Shown here piece by piece: positions 35,087-43,578 of a stretch of DNA of 64,000 nt. Origin of the DNA: Anaerocolumna chitinilytica (GTDB lineage Bacteria; Bacillota; Clostridia; Lachnospirales; Lachnospiraceae); assembly GCF_014218355.1 (NCBI RefSeq), contig NZ_AP023368.1, positions 934,001-998,000 on the forward strand, given 5' to 3'. Position numbers and translations under genes: made by a program. A model generated the notes under the pieces. That model did not search any database and was not told where the DNA came from. It saw nothing but the letters and a program-made list of their open reading frames with translations. How positions within the stretch are numbered: the stretch's first letter is position 1; the number at the start of each line of letters is the position of its first letter.

Positions 35087-35509
35087 GTGAATAAAGAAGA
35101 AATTCTTGAATTGATTAAAGCGGTTTCAGCAAGTAATGTAACAGCGTTCCGCTATAAAGACAACGAGGTGTCACTAGAGCTTGAGTGCGATAGAGTTATT
35201 AAGACCGAGGTAGTTACAAGTGGAAGCATACCAGTAACAGAGGTATCTGAGGCCAAAAAGGATGAAAATCTGTTAATCATTAAGTCTCCCATGGTAGGTA
35301 CCTTTTATACAGCTAAATCAGAGAAAAGCGACCCTTTTGTACACGTTGGCGACAGGGTAAAAAAAGGGCAGGCAGTTGGTATTATAGAAGCCATGAAGCT
35401 TATGAACGAGATTGAATCAGAATATGACGGCATTGTAGAACGGATTGAAGTTAACAACAAAGATATGGTGGAATATGGTCAGGCATTGATATATCTTAAG
35501 CCACTATAA
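35087..35509 (+). CDS. accB: Biotin carboxyl carrier protein of acetyl-CoA carboxylase
   Basis: 140 residues from a GTG start with TTAGGAGG upstream. The biotinyl lysine is in V-G-I-I-E-A-M-K-L-M-N-E (about residue 106), and the thumb-like S-P-M-V-G-T-F-Y-T-A segment precedes it. It shuttles carboxybiotin between AccC and AccDA. Confidence 0.94.
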   Translation: MNKEEILELIKAVSASNVTAFRYKDNEVSLELECDRVIKTEVVTSGSIPVTEVSEAKKDENLLIIKSPMVGTFYTAKSEKSDPFVHVGDRVKKGQAVGIIEAMKLMNEIESEYDGIVERIEVNNKDMVEYGQALIYLKPL

Positions 35510-35578
35510 GATAAACAGAAATAGTACTGGTAACTGAATCTGAACAGGCAGCTTAGAAGCGAAAGAGCAGGAATGATA

Positions 35579-36001
35579 ATGTTAGATATAAACGAGATAA
35601 AGAAGATCATACCCCAAAGAAGTCCCTTTTTATTAATTGACAGAATCGATGAATTGGAACCCGGCAAACGTGCCGTAGGAAAAAAGTGTGTTAGTTATAA
35701 TGAACCTTATTTTACAGGGCATTTTCCGGAAGAACCTGTTATGCCGGGAGTTTTAATATTAGAGTCATTAGCGCAGGTCGGAGCGGTAGTTTGCCTTTCC
35801 CTGGAGGAAAACAGAGGAAAAAATGCATACTTTGGCGGAGTTAATAAAGCCAGATTCAGAAATAAGGTAATACCTGGGGATGTAATGACCTTAGAAGTAG
35901 AACTGATAAAAAGCAAAGGAAATATTGGAGTTGCCACTGCAAAAGCCTTTGATGGTAAGAAGATTTTTGCAGAAGCGGAGCTTATATTTGCTATAAGTTA
36001 G
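35579..36001 (+). CDS. fabZ: 3-hydroxyacyl-ACP dehydratase
   Basis: 140 residues of hot-dog fold. The catalytic His and Glu lie in G-H-F-P-E-E-P-V-M-P-G-V-L-I-L-E-S-L-A-Q. ATG 35579 is chosen over 35573 because AGCAGGA is 6 nt before it. FabZ placed between accB and accC is the common clostridial order. No FabM/FabN isomerase is visible, so the source of unsaturated chains is not explained here. Confidence 0.94.
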   Translation: MLDINEIKKIIPQRSPFLLIDRIDELEPGKRAVGKKCVSYNEPYFTGHFPEEPVMPGVLILESLAQVGAVVCLSLEENRGKNAYFGGVNKARFRNKVIPGDVMTLEVELIKSKGNIGVATAKAFDGKKIFAEAELIFAIS

Positions 36002-36086
36002 GTTAGAACCAGCGTGGAATCAAAAAAAAGAAATTTCACTGTAAAAAATACTCTGCGCACAAAAGCGCATAATACGGAGGTTTGCA

Positions 36087-37454
36087 ATGATTAGTAAAAT
36101 CTTAATTGCCAACAGAGGAGAAATCGCAGTGCGGATAATACGTGCCTGCAGAGAAATGGGCATATCCACAGTAGCCATCTGCTCGGATGTCGATAAAGAT
36201 GCCCTCCATGCCCAACTAGCAGATGAAACTATCTGCATTGGGCCTGTACCTTCAAAAGACAGCTATTTGAAGATGGACAGAATTATTAGCGCAGCCTGTG
36301 CAGCAGGTGCTGATGCAATACATCCCGGATTTGGTTTTTTATCGGAAAACTCCAGATTCTCCGATCTTTGTAAAAAATGCGGTATCATTTTTATCGGTCC
36401 TACGGGAGATGTTATTGATAGAATGGGTAACAAATCAGAAGCCAGAAGAACTATGATCGAAGCAGGTGTACCGGTAGTTCCCGGAACGAAACAGGCAGTA
36501 GCTTCAGCAGAGGAAGGCTTGAAAATCGCAGCAGATATTGGCTATCCGGTTATTATCAAGGCCAGTGCCGGCGGCGGTGGAAAAGGCATGCGTATTGTTC
36601 GGAAAGAAGAGGAATTTGTAAAGCTTTTTGAGACAGCCGGCCAGGAAGCAAAGAACTCCTTTGGTGATGATACTCTTTATATCGAAAGATATATAGAAGG
36701 TGCCAGACATATTGAATTTCAAATTCTCGCTGATAATTACGGCAATGTAATACATCTTGGTGAAAGAGATTGTTCTATTCAAAGAAGACATCAGAAGTTA
36801 ATCGAAGAGGCTCCGGCTCATCATATGACAGCCGAACTCAGAAAAGCAATGGGTGAAGCAGCGGTAAAAGCAGCTAAAACAGTAGGCTATCAGAATGCGG
36901 GCACCATTGAATTTATTATGGATAACCAGAACAGATTCTATTTTATTGAAATGAATACCAGAATTCAAGTAGAACATGGTATTACCGAACTGGTAACAGG
37001 CATAGACCTGATAAAGGAGCAAATAAAGATTGCAGAAGGGAGACCGCTGTCAATATCCCAGGAGGACGTAGTAATTAAAGGTCATGCAATTGAATGCAGA
37101 ATCAATGCAGAGAATCCTCTAAAGGATTTCATGCCTTGTCCCGGTACGGTTACCTCTTTGCATTTTCCGGGAGGAAATGGTGTGCGGGTAGATTCCGCTC
37201 TCTATGCCGGCTACAAGATTCCGTCAGCTTATGATTCCCTTTTAGTGAAGCTCATGGTGCATGACAATGACAGAGAACAGGCAATCAGAAAGATGCAGGG
37301 AGTACTTGGTGAGCTTGTAATTGAAGGTATTGATACGAATCTGGACTTTTTATATACTCTTATAAATCAAGAAGATTTTAAAGAAGGAAATACAGATACA
37401 GCCTTTGTGGAAAAACTGCTAAAAGACAAAAAAGAAATGTCTAAAGCCGTGTAG
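36087..37454 (+). CDS. accC: Biotin carboxylase
   Basis: 455 residues, standard length. ATP-grasp Gly-rich loop K-A-S-A-G-G-G-G-K-G-M-R (about 158-169), catalytic E-M-N-T-R-I-Q-V-E-H followed by G-I-T-E instead of the usual P-V-T-E, and R-I-N-A-E-N-P are present. It carboxylates biotin on AccB. ACGGAGG precedes the ATG. The stop lies at the base of a hairpin, and a second hairpin with the unusual conserved loop follows before accD. Confidence 0.94.
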   Translation: MISKILIANRGEIAVRIIRACREMGISTVAICSDVDKDALHAQLADETICIGPVPSKDSYLKMDRIISAACAAGADAIHPGFGFLSENSRFSDLCKKCGIIFIGPTGDVIDRMGNKSEARRTMIEAGVPVVPGTKQAVASAEEGLKIAADIGYPVIIKASAGGGGKGMRIVRKEEEFVKLFETAGQEAKNSFGDDTLYIERYIEGARHIEFQILADNYGNVIHLGERDCSIQRRHQKLIEEAPAHHMTAELRKAMGEAAVKAAKTVGYQNAGTIEFIMDNQNRFYFIEMNTRIQVEHGITELVTGIDLIKEQIKIAEGRPLSISQEDVVIKGHAIECRINAENPLKDFMPCPGTVTSLHFPGGNGVRVDSALYAGYKIPSAYDSLLVKLMVHDNDREQAIRKMQGVLGELVIEGIDTNLDFLYTLINQEDFKEGNTDTAFVEKLLKDKKEMSKAV

Positions 37455-37513
37455 TGAATTATTGAAAATAATAATTCACTTAGATTATGCCTGCGAAATC
37501 CTCGGCATAATCT
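37454..37513 (+). repeat. Hairpin pair between accC and accD, the second with the conserved loop module
   Basis: First stem GTGAATTATT / AATAATTCAC (37454-37463, 37470-37479). Second stem AGATTATGCC / GGCATAATCT (37482-37491, 37504-37513) around the loop TGCGAAATCCTC. That loop is identical over 12 nt to the modules at 10973-10984, but the stem sequence is different and still perfectly paired. A CTTGTGG follows, as CTTGTTGG does there. Confidence 0.85.
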
Positions 37514-37575
37514 TGTGGCAGGCATTCTCTTGAGGCGCAGAATAGCAATAGGAGCGATCTAAGAAAGAGGTCATC

Positions 37576-38460
37576 ATGTTAAAGGAAATGTTTAAAAAGA
37601 ATCTTGCTGTAAACGGGGAGCAAAGAAAACTCACCCAGGATAAAAAACGGAAAGACTCCCTTTACGATGCACAGGTACCGGAAGGTCTTTTTGATAAATG
37701 TGATAAGTGTAATGAAATAGTCTATCTTGAAGATGTAGTTCAGAACTACTATATTTGTCCGGTATGCGGCAGTTACTTCCGTATTAGCCCAAGGACGAGA
37801 CTTAGTATGGTGCTGGACACAGGAAGCTTTACAGAGTGGGATGTTAACCTGCCGGTAAGTGATCCGCTTCATTTCCCTGGATATGAAGATAAATTGAATC
37901 ATCTTCGAATGGCTACCGGCCTGGATGATGCAATCGCTACCGGTAAAGGAACCATCGAAGGAATGGAAGTGGCTATTGGAGTAATGGCTTCTACTTTTCT
38001 AATGGGCAGTATGGGAGAAACCGTAGGCGAAAAAATCACCCGTATGATAGAAACAGCCACCAAGGAAAGACTGCCGGTTATACTTTTCTGCTGTTCCGGC
38101 GGGGCCAGAATGCAAGAAGGTATCATATCATTAATGCAAATGGCAAAGACAGCCGGTGTAATAAAAAAACATGATGATGCCGGACTTTTATATATTCCTA
38201 TTTTAACGGACCCTACCACAGGAGGGGTTATGGCAAGTTTTGCTATGCTCGGAGATATTATTCTGGCGGAACCCGGTGCTTTAATTGGTTTTGCAGGGCC
38301 AAGAGTAATCGAACAGACCATAGGCCAAAAACTCCCGGAAGGCTTTCAGAGTGCTGAATTTCTGTTGGAGCATGGATTTATTGACAAGGTGGTTAAGCGG
38401 AATAAATTAAAACAGACTTTGTCTCTCCTTATCAGGAGCGTGCAGATTTCAGAAATATAG
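37576..38460 (+). CDS. accD: Acetyl-CoA carboxylase carboxyltransferase beta subunit
   Basis: 294 residues. An N-terminal zinc ribbon uses Cys42, Cys45, Cys61 and Cys64 (C-D-K-C ... C-P-V-C). The crotonase-fold body carries G-G-A-R-M-Q-E-G and T-D-P-T-T-G-G-V-M-A-S. With AccA it transfers the carboxyl group to acetyl-CoA. AAAGAGG precedes the ATG, 121 nt after accC across the two hairpins. Confidence 0.94.
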   Translation: MLKEMFKKNLAVNGEQRKLTQDKKRKDSLYDAQVPEGLFDKCDKCNEIVYLEDVVQNYYICPVCGSYFRISPRTRLSMVLDTGSFTEWDVNLPVSDPLHFPGYEDKLNHLRMATGLDDAIATGKGTIEGMEVAIGVMASTFLMGSMGETVGEKITRMIETATKERLPVILFCCSGGARMQEGIISLMQMAKTAGVIKKHDDAGLLYIPILTDPTTGGVMASFAMLGDIILAEPGALIGFAGPRVIEQTIGQKLPEGFQSAEFLLEHGFIDKVVKRNKLKQTLSLLIRSVQISEI

Positions 38461-38510
38461 CAAGAATTTAAACTCAGATTCAAAGAAAGGCAAGAAAGGG
38501 AGTAGAAAAC

Positions 38511-39302
38511 ATGGCAGCCGAACTCACAGCATGGGAACGTGTTGAAATAGCAAGAGGAAATGAGAGACCAACAAGTCTTGACTTTATAAGTGGTATTTTT
38601 AATAAATTCATAGAACTTCACGGAGACAGGCAAGGAAGAGATGATGGTGCCGTTACCGGCGGAATAGCTGTAATAGAAGGAATGTATGTTACTGTTATCG
38701 GTCTGCAAAAAGGCCGTACAATAAAAGAAAACGTCAGAAGAAACTATGGCATGGCAAATCCTTCTGGTTACCGTAAAGCTTTAAGGCTTATGAAACAGGC
38801 AGAGAAATTTAACAGACCTGTCATCTGTTTTGTAGATACACCGGGAGCTTTTCCTGGCATTGAAGCGGAGGAAAAAGGGCAGGGAGAGGCAATTGCCAGA
38901 AACCTGTTTGAGATGTCCGGTTTAAAAGTCCCTATTCTAAGTATCATAACCGGTGAAGGAGGAAGCGGCGGAGCCTTAGCTCTGGCTGTAGCCAATGAAG
39001 TATGGATGCTTGAGAATGCAGTATATTCCATACTTTCCCCGGAAGGTTTTGCCTCTATTCTTTGGAAAGACAGCAAAAAGGCTTCTGAAGCCGCAGAGGT
39101 TATGAAGATTACTGCGCAGGATTTAAAAGAATTAAAAATAATTGAGAAGATTATACCAGAAGAAGAACCGGTCAATCTGATGAATATAATGAATATTACA
39201 GATGGATTAAAAGCAGATATCCTTCAGTTCCTTCATACCTACAAAGAAAAAAGTATAGAAGAAATCACTTCACAAAGGTATGATAGATTTCGAAATATGT
39301 AA
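38511..39302 (+). CDS. accA: Acetyl-CoA carboxylase carboxyltransferase alpha subunit
   Basis: 263 residues, shorter than the Escherichia coli protein (319) because the N-terminal helical extension is reduced, as in other clostridia. Blocks D-T-P-G-A-F-P-G-I-E-A-E-E-K-G-Q and G-E-G-G-S-G-G-A-L-A-L form the oxyanion and CoA sites. It is the last gene of the fatty acid operon. Confidence 0.94.
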   Translation: MAAELTAWERVEIARGNERPTSLDFISGIFNKFIELHGDRQGRDDGAVTGGIAVIEGMYVTVIGLQKGRTIKENVRRNYGMANPSGYRKALRLMKQAEKFNRPVICFVDTPGAFPGIEAEEKGQGEAIARNLFEMSGLKVPILSIITGEGGSGGALALAVANEVWMLENAVYSILSPEGFASILWKDSKKASEAAEVMKITAQDLKELKIIEKIIPEEEPVNLMNIMNITDGLKADILQFLHTYKEKSIEEITSQRYDRFRNM

Positions 39303-39313
39303 TAATCTCTAAA

Positions 39314-39410
39314 AGATAATATAAAAGATAATATAAAAAATAATATAAAAAAATAATATAAAAAACAATATAAAAAATAATATAAAAATAATATAAAGAT
39401 ATAATATATC
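39314..39410 (+). repeat. A+T-only tandem repeat (ATAATATAAAAA-like units)
   Basis: About eight degenerate 12-14 bp units, most based on ATAATATAAAAA, between accA and the operon terminator. There is almost no G or C. It probably arose by slippage and may form a flexible or melting-prone segment. Confidence 0.8.
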
Positions 39411-39425
39411 TATGCAATATAAGGG

Positions 39426-39466
39426 AAAGCTAAAAAGATCTGGATTTTGATCTTTTTAGCTTTTTT
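39426..39466 (+). terminator. Terminator of the fatty acid operon
   Basis: 15-bp stem AAAGCTAAAAAGATC / GATCTTTTTAGCTTT (39426-39440, 39449-39463) with TTTTTT at its end. Confidence 0.85.
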
Positions 39467-39576
39467 AATAAGACAATTTTAGACGTTTATAAAATTTTAT
39501 TAAACACCATCCTTTCTTTTCCTGTATTTTTTACAACTCTTTATAACATACTAAGGATAAGGAAGGAGAAGTAGAT

Positions 39577-39789
39577 ATGGATAATAAAATAAATAATCAA
39601 CTAAACCAGTGGTCCGGCAAGATAAAAGAGACCGCAGGGAAGATGGTTCACTCCGACCAGATGGAGCTTAAGGGAAAGCTTCAGGTTATGGGGAGTGAAA
39701 TCAGTGAAAAAGGGGAAGAAATAAAAGAAAAGGCTGCTAATAAAGCTAATGGAATTATTGATAAAATAAAAAACGAGAGAGGAAGGTGA
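39577..39789 (+). CDS. CsbD-like stress protein
   Basis: 70 residues, highly charged and helical. N-Q-L-N-Q-W-S-G-K-I-K-E-T-A-G-K is the CsbD opening, and the rest repeats E-K-G/E-K-A helices. CsbD proteins are general stress proteins of unknown mechanism. AAGGAGAAG precedes the ATG. The partner GlsB-like gene follows by 4 nt. Confidence 0.85.
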   Translation: MDNKINNQLNQWSGKIKETAGKMVHSDQMELKGKLQVMGSEISEKGEEIKEKAANKANGIIDKIKNERGR

Positions 39790-39793
39790 TGAT

Positions 39794-40060
39794 ATGCCGG
39801 AAATCAGCAATATAATTGTTTGGATTATCCTTGGAGGTATATCCGGTTGGATAGCCAGTAAGATAATGAAAAAAGACAGTCAGATGGGCGCCGGAATGAA
39901 TATTCTGGTTGGTATCGTAGGTGCTTTCATCGGCGGTTGGCTTGCCGGTATATTCGGCTGGGGTCCTGCAACGGGCTTGAATATCTGGAGTTTTATTGTA
40001 TCTATCGTTGGTGCTGTAATATTACTTTTTATCATAGGCCTCTTTAAACAAAAAGAATAG
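39794..40060 (+). CDS. GlsB/YeaQ/YmgE family membrane protein
   Basis: 88 residues with three membrane helices and Gly-rich turns: I-L-G-G-I-S-G-W-I-A-S, G-I-V-G-A-F-I-G-G-W and a C-terminal helix. It belongs to the transglycosylase-associated protein family (GlsB in enterococci), which anchors stress proteins. It is coupled to the CsbD gene, and GAAGGTGATG overlaps its start. Confidence 0.88.
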   Translation: MPEISNIIVWIILGGISGWIASKIMKKDSQMGAGMNILVGIVGAFIGGWLAGIFGWGPATGLNIWSFIVSIVGAVILLFIIGLFKQKE

Positions 40061-40072
40061 TTCATTTTAAAA

Positions 40073-40117
40073 GGAGCATTTTCACATTTATTTGTGAAAA
40101 GCTCCTTCTATTTTGAT
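40073..40117. terminator. Bidirectional terminator between glsB-like gene and gltA
   Basis: AAGGAGC-A-TTTTCAC / GTGAAAA-GCTCCTT (40073-40087, 40096-40109), 14 pairs with one bulged A, followed by a T-rich stretch; gltA converges from the other side. Confidence 0.75.
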
Positions 40118-40123
40118 AAAGTA

Positions 40124-41491
40124 TTATGTTCTATCACTAATCTTAGTATAACCTTTTATTTTAGATACGTTCTTATAGGCAGGTCGGATAATCTTACCAG
40201 CGTTAATCAATTCTTCCAGTCGATGTGCGCTCCAACCGGTAATTCTGGCAATCGCAAAAATAGGGGTATAAAGTTCCAGTGGAAGATCCAGCATACTATA
40301 TACAAAGCCGCTGTAAAAGTCCACATTAGCACTTACACCTTTATAAATCTGGCGTTCTTTGGCAATAACTTCCGGAGCCAGTTTCTCAACAATACTATAA
40401 AGCATATACTCCTTTTTTCTGCCCTTCTCTTCGGAAAGCTTTTCTACAAAGCCTTTGAACAGTTCAGCTCTGGGATCAGAAATAGAATAAACAGCGTGCC
40501 CCATACCATAGATAAGTCCGGATTTATCAAAGGCATTCTTATTGATGAGTGCGGTTAAATAACCGCGAACGGCATCTTCATCTTCCCAATCGTTTAATTC
40601 GTTTTTCATGTCTTCAAACATTTGAATTACCTTGATGTTAGCACCGCCGTGTTTTGGACCTTTTAAGGAGCCTAAAGAAGCCGCTACAGAGGAATAAGTA
40701 TCTGTGCCGGTAGAGGTTACCACATGGGTCGTAAAAGTAGAATTATTACCGCCGCCATGTTCTGCATGCAGTACCAGAGCCACATCCAGTATTTTAGCTT
40801 CCAAAGGGGTATATTTACTGTCCGGGCGCAGGAGGTGCAGTATCAGCTCGGCAGTGGAGAGATTCGGGTCGGGTGTGTGTATATATAGGCTTTGACCGTC
40901 ATGATAGTGGCTGTATGCCTGATATCCGTAAACAGACAGCAGCGGAAACAGGGAAATAAGCTGCAGTGACTGGCGCAAGACATTGGGCAGTGATATATCG
41001 TCGGCCTTATCATCATAGGAATATAGTGTAAGTACACTTCTTGCAAGAGTATTCATCATATCTTTACTGGGAGCTTTCATAATAATATCCCGGACAAAAG
41101 AGGTAGGAAGGGAGCGATACTCGGTAAGAAGCTTCTGAAAGTTGTCAAGCTCTGCTTTATTTGGAAGAACACCAAACAACAATAGGTATGTAACCTCTTC
41201 AAAACCAAAGCGATTATCCTCAATAAAGCCTTGTACAATCTGTTTTACATCAATTCCCCTATAAAAAAGCTGTCCTTCAATAGGAACGTATTCCGACTCT
41301 ATGATTGCATGGGAGCGGACATCCGCAATTTCAGTTAAGCCAGTTAAAACGCCGGCACCGCTTACATCCCTCAGTCCTCTTTTTACTTCATATTTTGAAT
41401 AAAGAGAGGGATCAATTACACTGTGCTTCGTGCATAAATCAGAAAGTGCCATAATCTCAGGTGTAATGTTTGCAAAGTTCGTAGTATTCAT
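40124..41491 (-). CDS. gltA: Citrate synthase
   Basis: 455 residues. L-H-A-E-H-G-G-G-N-N-S-T-F carries the first catalytic His, G-M-G-H-A-V-Y the second, and S-A-N-V-D-F-Y-S-G the catalytic Asp. It condenses acetyl-CoA and oxaloacetate, in this kind of fermenter mainly for glutamate synthesis, which fits gdhA upstream in the window. AAAGGAGG lies upstream on the minus strand. A 12-bp inverted repeat lies in the promoter region. Confidence 0.93.
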   Translation of the reverse strand: MNTTNFANITPEIMALSDLCTKHSVIDPSLYSKYEVKRGLRDVSGAGVLTGLTEIADVRSHAIIESEYVPIEGQLFYRGIDVKQIVQGFIEDNRFGFEEVTYLLLFGVLPNKAELDNFQKLLTEYRSLPTSFVRDIIMKAPSKDMMNTLARSVLTLYSYDDKADDISLPNVLRQSLQLISLFPLLSVYGYQAYSHYHDGQSLYIHTPDPNLSTAELILHLLRPDSKYTPLEAKILDVALVLHAEHGGGNNSTFTTHVVTSTGTDTYSSVAASLGSLKGPKHGGANIKVIQMFEDMKNELNDWEDEDAVRGYLTALINKNAFDKSGLIYGMGHAVYSISDPRAELFKGFVEKLSEEKGRKKEYMLYSIVEKLAPEVIAKERQIYKGVSANVDFYSGFVYSMLDLPLELYTPIFAIARITGWSAHRLEELINAGKIIRPAYKNVSKIKGYTKISDRT

Positions 41492-41939
41492 AACAGCCTC
41501 CTTTGGGTGATATTTCCTGTAACACTATGTATTATTTTGCATAATAAAGTATAAATTCAAGTAGGGAAGAAGTCTTCTTAATTAAATTCATAATACATAG
41601 TCAGATAATAATTAATATATTAGCACAAATAGGGAAAGATCACAAGGAGGTACAGTTAAAAACTAATACTAAACTGTTAATAATTATACATTTTCATTCG
41701 CATCTCTTCCACATTCGCTTAACAAACCTGTTTACAAAAAGAGAATAGCTCCACATAAATGTCGCTAAACTGGAAATTAATAGTGATATACCAAGGCCAG
41801 AGGCTTGTACATTCCTCATAAACTTCTGCTGAGAATGCCATTGCATTTTTATGGCAAAGCAAGTATGATAGAGAGGTAGTATCAATAAGAATAATATAAA
41901 ATTTATGACTTCTATGCATAAAAATTGACAGGAGGCAGC
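41492..41939. other. Divergent intergenic region between gltA and mgsA
   Basis: 448 nt. It contains a perfect inverted repeat ACTATGTATTAT / ATAATACATAGT (41524-41535 and 41590-41601), 33-110 nt before gltA. A GGAGG at 41646 is followed by no start codon. An inverted repeat ACAGTT/AACTGT lies near 41652-41680. A minus-strand frame of 50-60 codons (about 41694-41850) with one hydrophobic stretch lacks a ribosome site and is not called as a gene. Confidence 0.5.
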
Positions 41940-42425
41940 ATGCTATTAGACGATTACATTTATTTTAAAATAGGAAAAACCAAACACATTGCCTTAATTG
42001 CACATGACGGCAAAAAACAGGAATTGGTAAAATGGGCTGACAAAAACAAGGAAATCCTAAAGAACCATTTTCTCTGCGGCACCGGAACCACTGCCAGACT
42101 GATATCTGATCAGACAGGCCTTCCGGTAAGAGGTTATAACAGCGGTCCCTTAGGTGGTGACCAGCAGATTGGTTCCAGAATTGTAGAAGGCGGAATTGAT
42201 TTTGTAGTCTTTTTATGGGATCCTCTGGAATCCCAGCCTCATGACCCGGATGTGAAAGCGCTTCTTCGAATTGCGGTGGTATATGATATTCCCATTGCAA
42301 ATAATCTTGCAACAGCAGATTTTCTTCTTGCTTCCACTCTAATGAATGAGGAATATGACAGGAAAGTTGAAAACTTCAACAAAAATATGAAGGAAAGACT
42401 TGAGAAATTCACGGAAGAAAAGTAA
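41940..42425 (+). CDS. mgsA: Methylglyoxal synthase
   Basis: 161 residues from ATG 41940, directly after ACAGGAGG. I-A-L-I-A-H-D-G-K-K opens the fold; G-T-G-T-T-A binds the phosphate of dihydroxyacetone phosphate; G-P-L-G-G-D-Q-Q-I-G carries the catalytic Asp; D-P-L-E-S-Q-P-H-D-P-D closes the site. It diverts glycolysis to methylglyoxal, which can end as lactate, in keeping with the D-lactate dehydrogenase 15 nt downstream. Confidence 0.94.
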   Translation: MLLDDYIYFKIGKTKHIALIAHDGKKQELVKWADKNKEILKNHFLCGTGTTARLISDQTGLPVRGYNSGPLGGDQQIGSRIVEGGIDFVVFLWDPLESQPHDPDVKALLRIAVVYDIPIANNLATADFLLASTLMNEEYDRKVENFNKNMKERLEKFTEEK

Positions 42426-42440
42426 AAACGGCAGAGAGGT

Positions 42441-43484
42441 GTGGTTACTATAAGCAAGATATGCTTTTTTGATACAAAGCCTTATGACAAGACTTACTTT
42501 GATCAGTATAAAGAACAGTTTGGATTTGAAATTGATTATTTTGAACCGAAGTTAAATGCTCATACAGCAATTATGGCCAGAGGCTATGAAATTGTTGTTG
42601 CTTTTGTAAATGATACGATTGATGCAAAAACAATTGATATCCTTTATAATGAAGGCGTAAGACTGATAGCCATGCGTTGTGCCGGCTATAATAATATAGA
42701 TTTTAAAACAGCTTTTAATAAGATCCATGTTGTCAGAGTTCCGGCTTACTCTCCCTATGCAGTAGCAGAGCATGCTATGGCTCTTTTGCTTACCTTAAAC
42801 CGAAAGATCCACCGCGCTTATAATAGAACGAAAGAACATAATTTCAGCCTGAACGGTTTAACCGGCTTTGACTTGCATGGTAAAACCATGGGAGTTATTG
42901 GAACCGGAAAGATAGGGAGGATTTTTATTGACATCTGCAAAGGTTTTGGGATGGAGATATTGGCCTATGACCCATATCCAATGGAGGGATTGGGACTGCA
43001 TTATGTTTCGGTGGAAGAATTATGTAAGAACTCCGATATCATTTCTCTTCATTGCCCTCTTACAAAAGATACAATGCATATGATTAATAAGGACACCTTA
43101 AATCTGATGAAGAAAGGGACTTATATTATTAATACTTCAAGAGGTGCTTTGATAAACAGCGAAGATCTGCTCCATGCTATTAAGGAAGAACAGCTGGGCG
43201 GTGCAGTACTTGATGTATATGAAGAAGAAACAGAATTCTTCTATGAAGATTTGTCCGGTGAGATTATAAAGGATGACATTCTTTCAGGATTAATTTCAAT
43301 GCCGAATGTCATTGTAACTTCCCATCAGGCATTTTTGACAAAAGAAGCTCTTAGCAATATTGCAGAAGTGACTCTTCAAAACATAAAAGCTTTTGTCTCA
43401 GGGGAAGGTCTTCCCAATGAAATTTGTTATCGTTGTACAAAAATTGACCATTGTGACAAGAACGAAAAGAACAGATGCTTCTAA
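42441..43484 (+). CDS. D-lactate dehydrogenase (D-2-hydroxyacid family) with Cys-rich tail
   Basis: 347 residues from GTG 42441 (GAGAGG is very close, and no better start is seen). N-terminal K-P-Y-D-K-x-Y-F, the Rossmann loop G-V-I-G-T-G-K-I-G-R, catalytic Arg in N-T-S-R-G, Glu in V-Y-E-E-E, and His in S-H-Q-A-F-L-T match D-LDH. The last 20 residues form C-Y-R-C-T-K-I-D-H-C with one more Cys, an extension beyond the usual 330 residues that could bind metal or sense redox. It probably reduces pyruvate to D-lactate. Confidence 0.88.
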   Translation: MVTISKICFFDTKPYDKTYFDQYKEQFGFEIDYFEPKLNAHTAIMARGYEIVVAFVNDTIDAKTIDILYNEGVRLIAMRCAGYNNIDFKTAFNKIHVVRVPAYSPYAVAEHAMALLLTLNRKIHRAYNRTKEHNFSLNGLTGFDLHGKTMGVIGTGKIGRIFIDICKGFGMEILAYDPYPMEGLGLHYVSVEELCKNSDIISLHCPLTKDTMHMINKDTLNLMKKGTYIINTSRGALINSEDLLHAIKEEQLGGAVLDVYEEETEFFYEDLSGEIIKDDILSGLISMPNVIVTSHQAFLTKEALSNIAEVTLQNIKAFVSGEGLPNEICYRCTKIDHCDKNEKNRCF

Positions 43485-43491
43485 ATCAAGG

Positions 43492-43520
43492 TTGTAATCA
43501 ATTTCATTTTATGCTATAAT
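43492..43520 (+). promoter_or_regulatory. Promoter of the rubredoxin gene
   Basis: TTGTAA (43492-43497), 17 bp, TATAAT (43515-43520). Confidence 0.6.
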
Positions 43521-43578
43521 TTAGGTGCTTTATACAATAGTTAAATAGATAGAAAACAAATTGAAGGAGGTGTTTTAC

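Noticed and set aside
41694..41885. Small minus-strand membrane protein between gltA and mgsA
   Set aside because: A hydrophobic stretch exists, but the start would be TTG without a ribosome site, and another frame overlaps it equally well.
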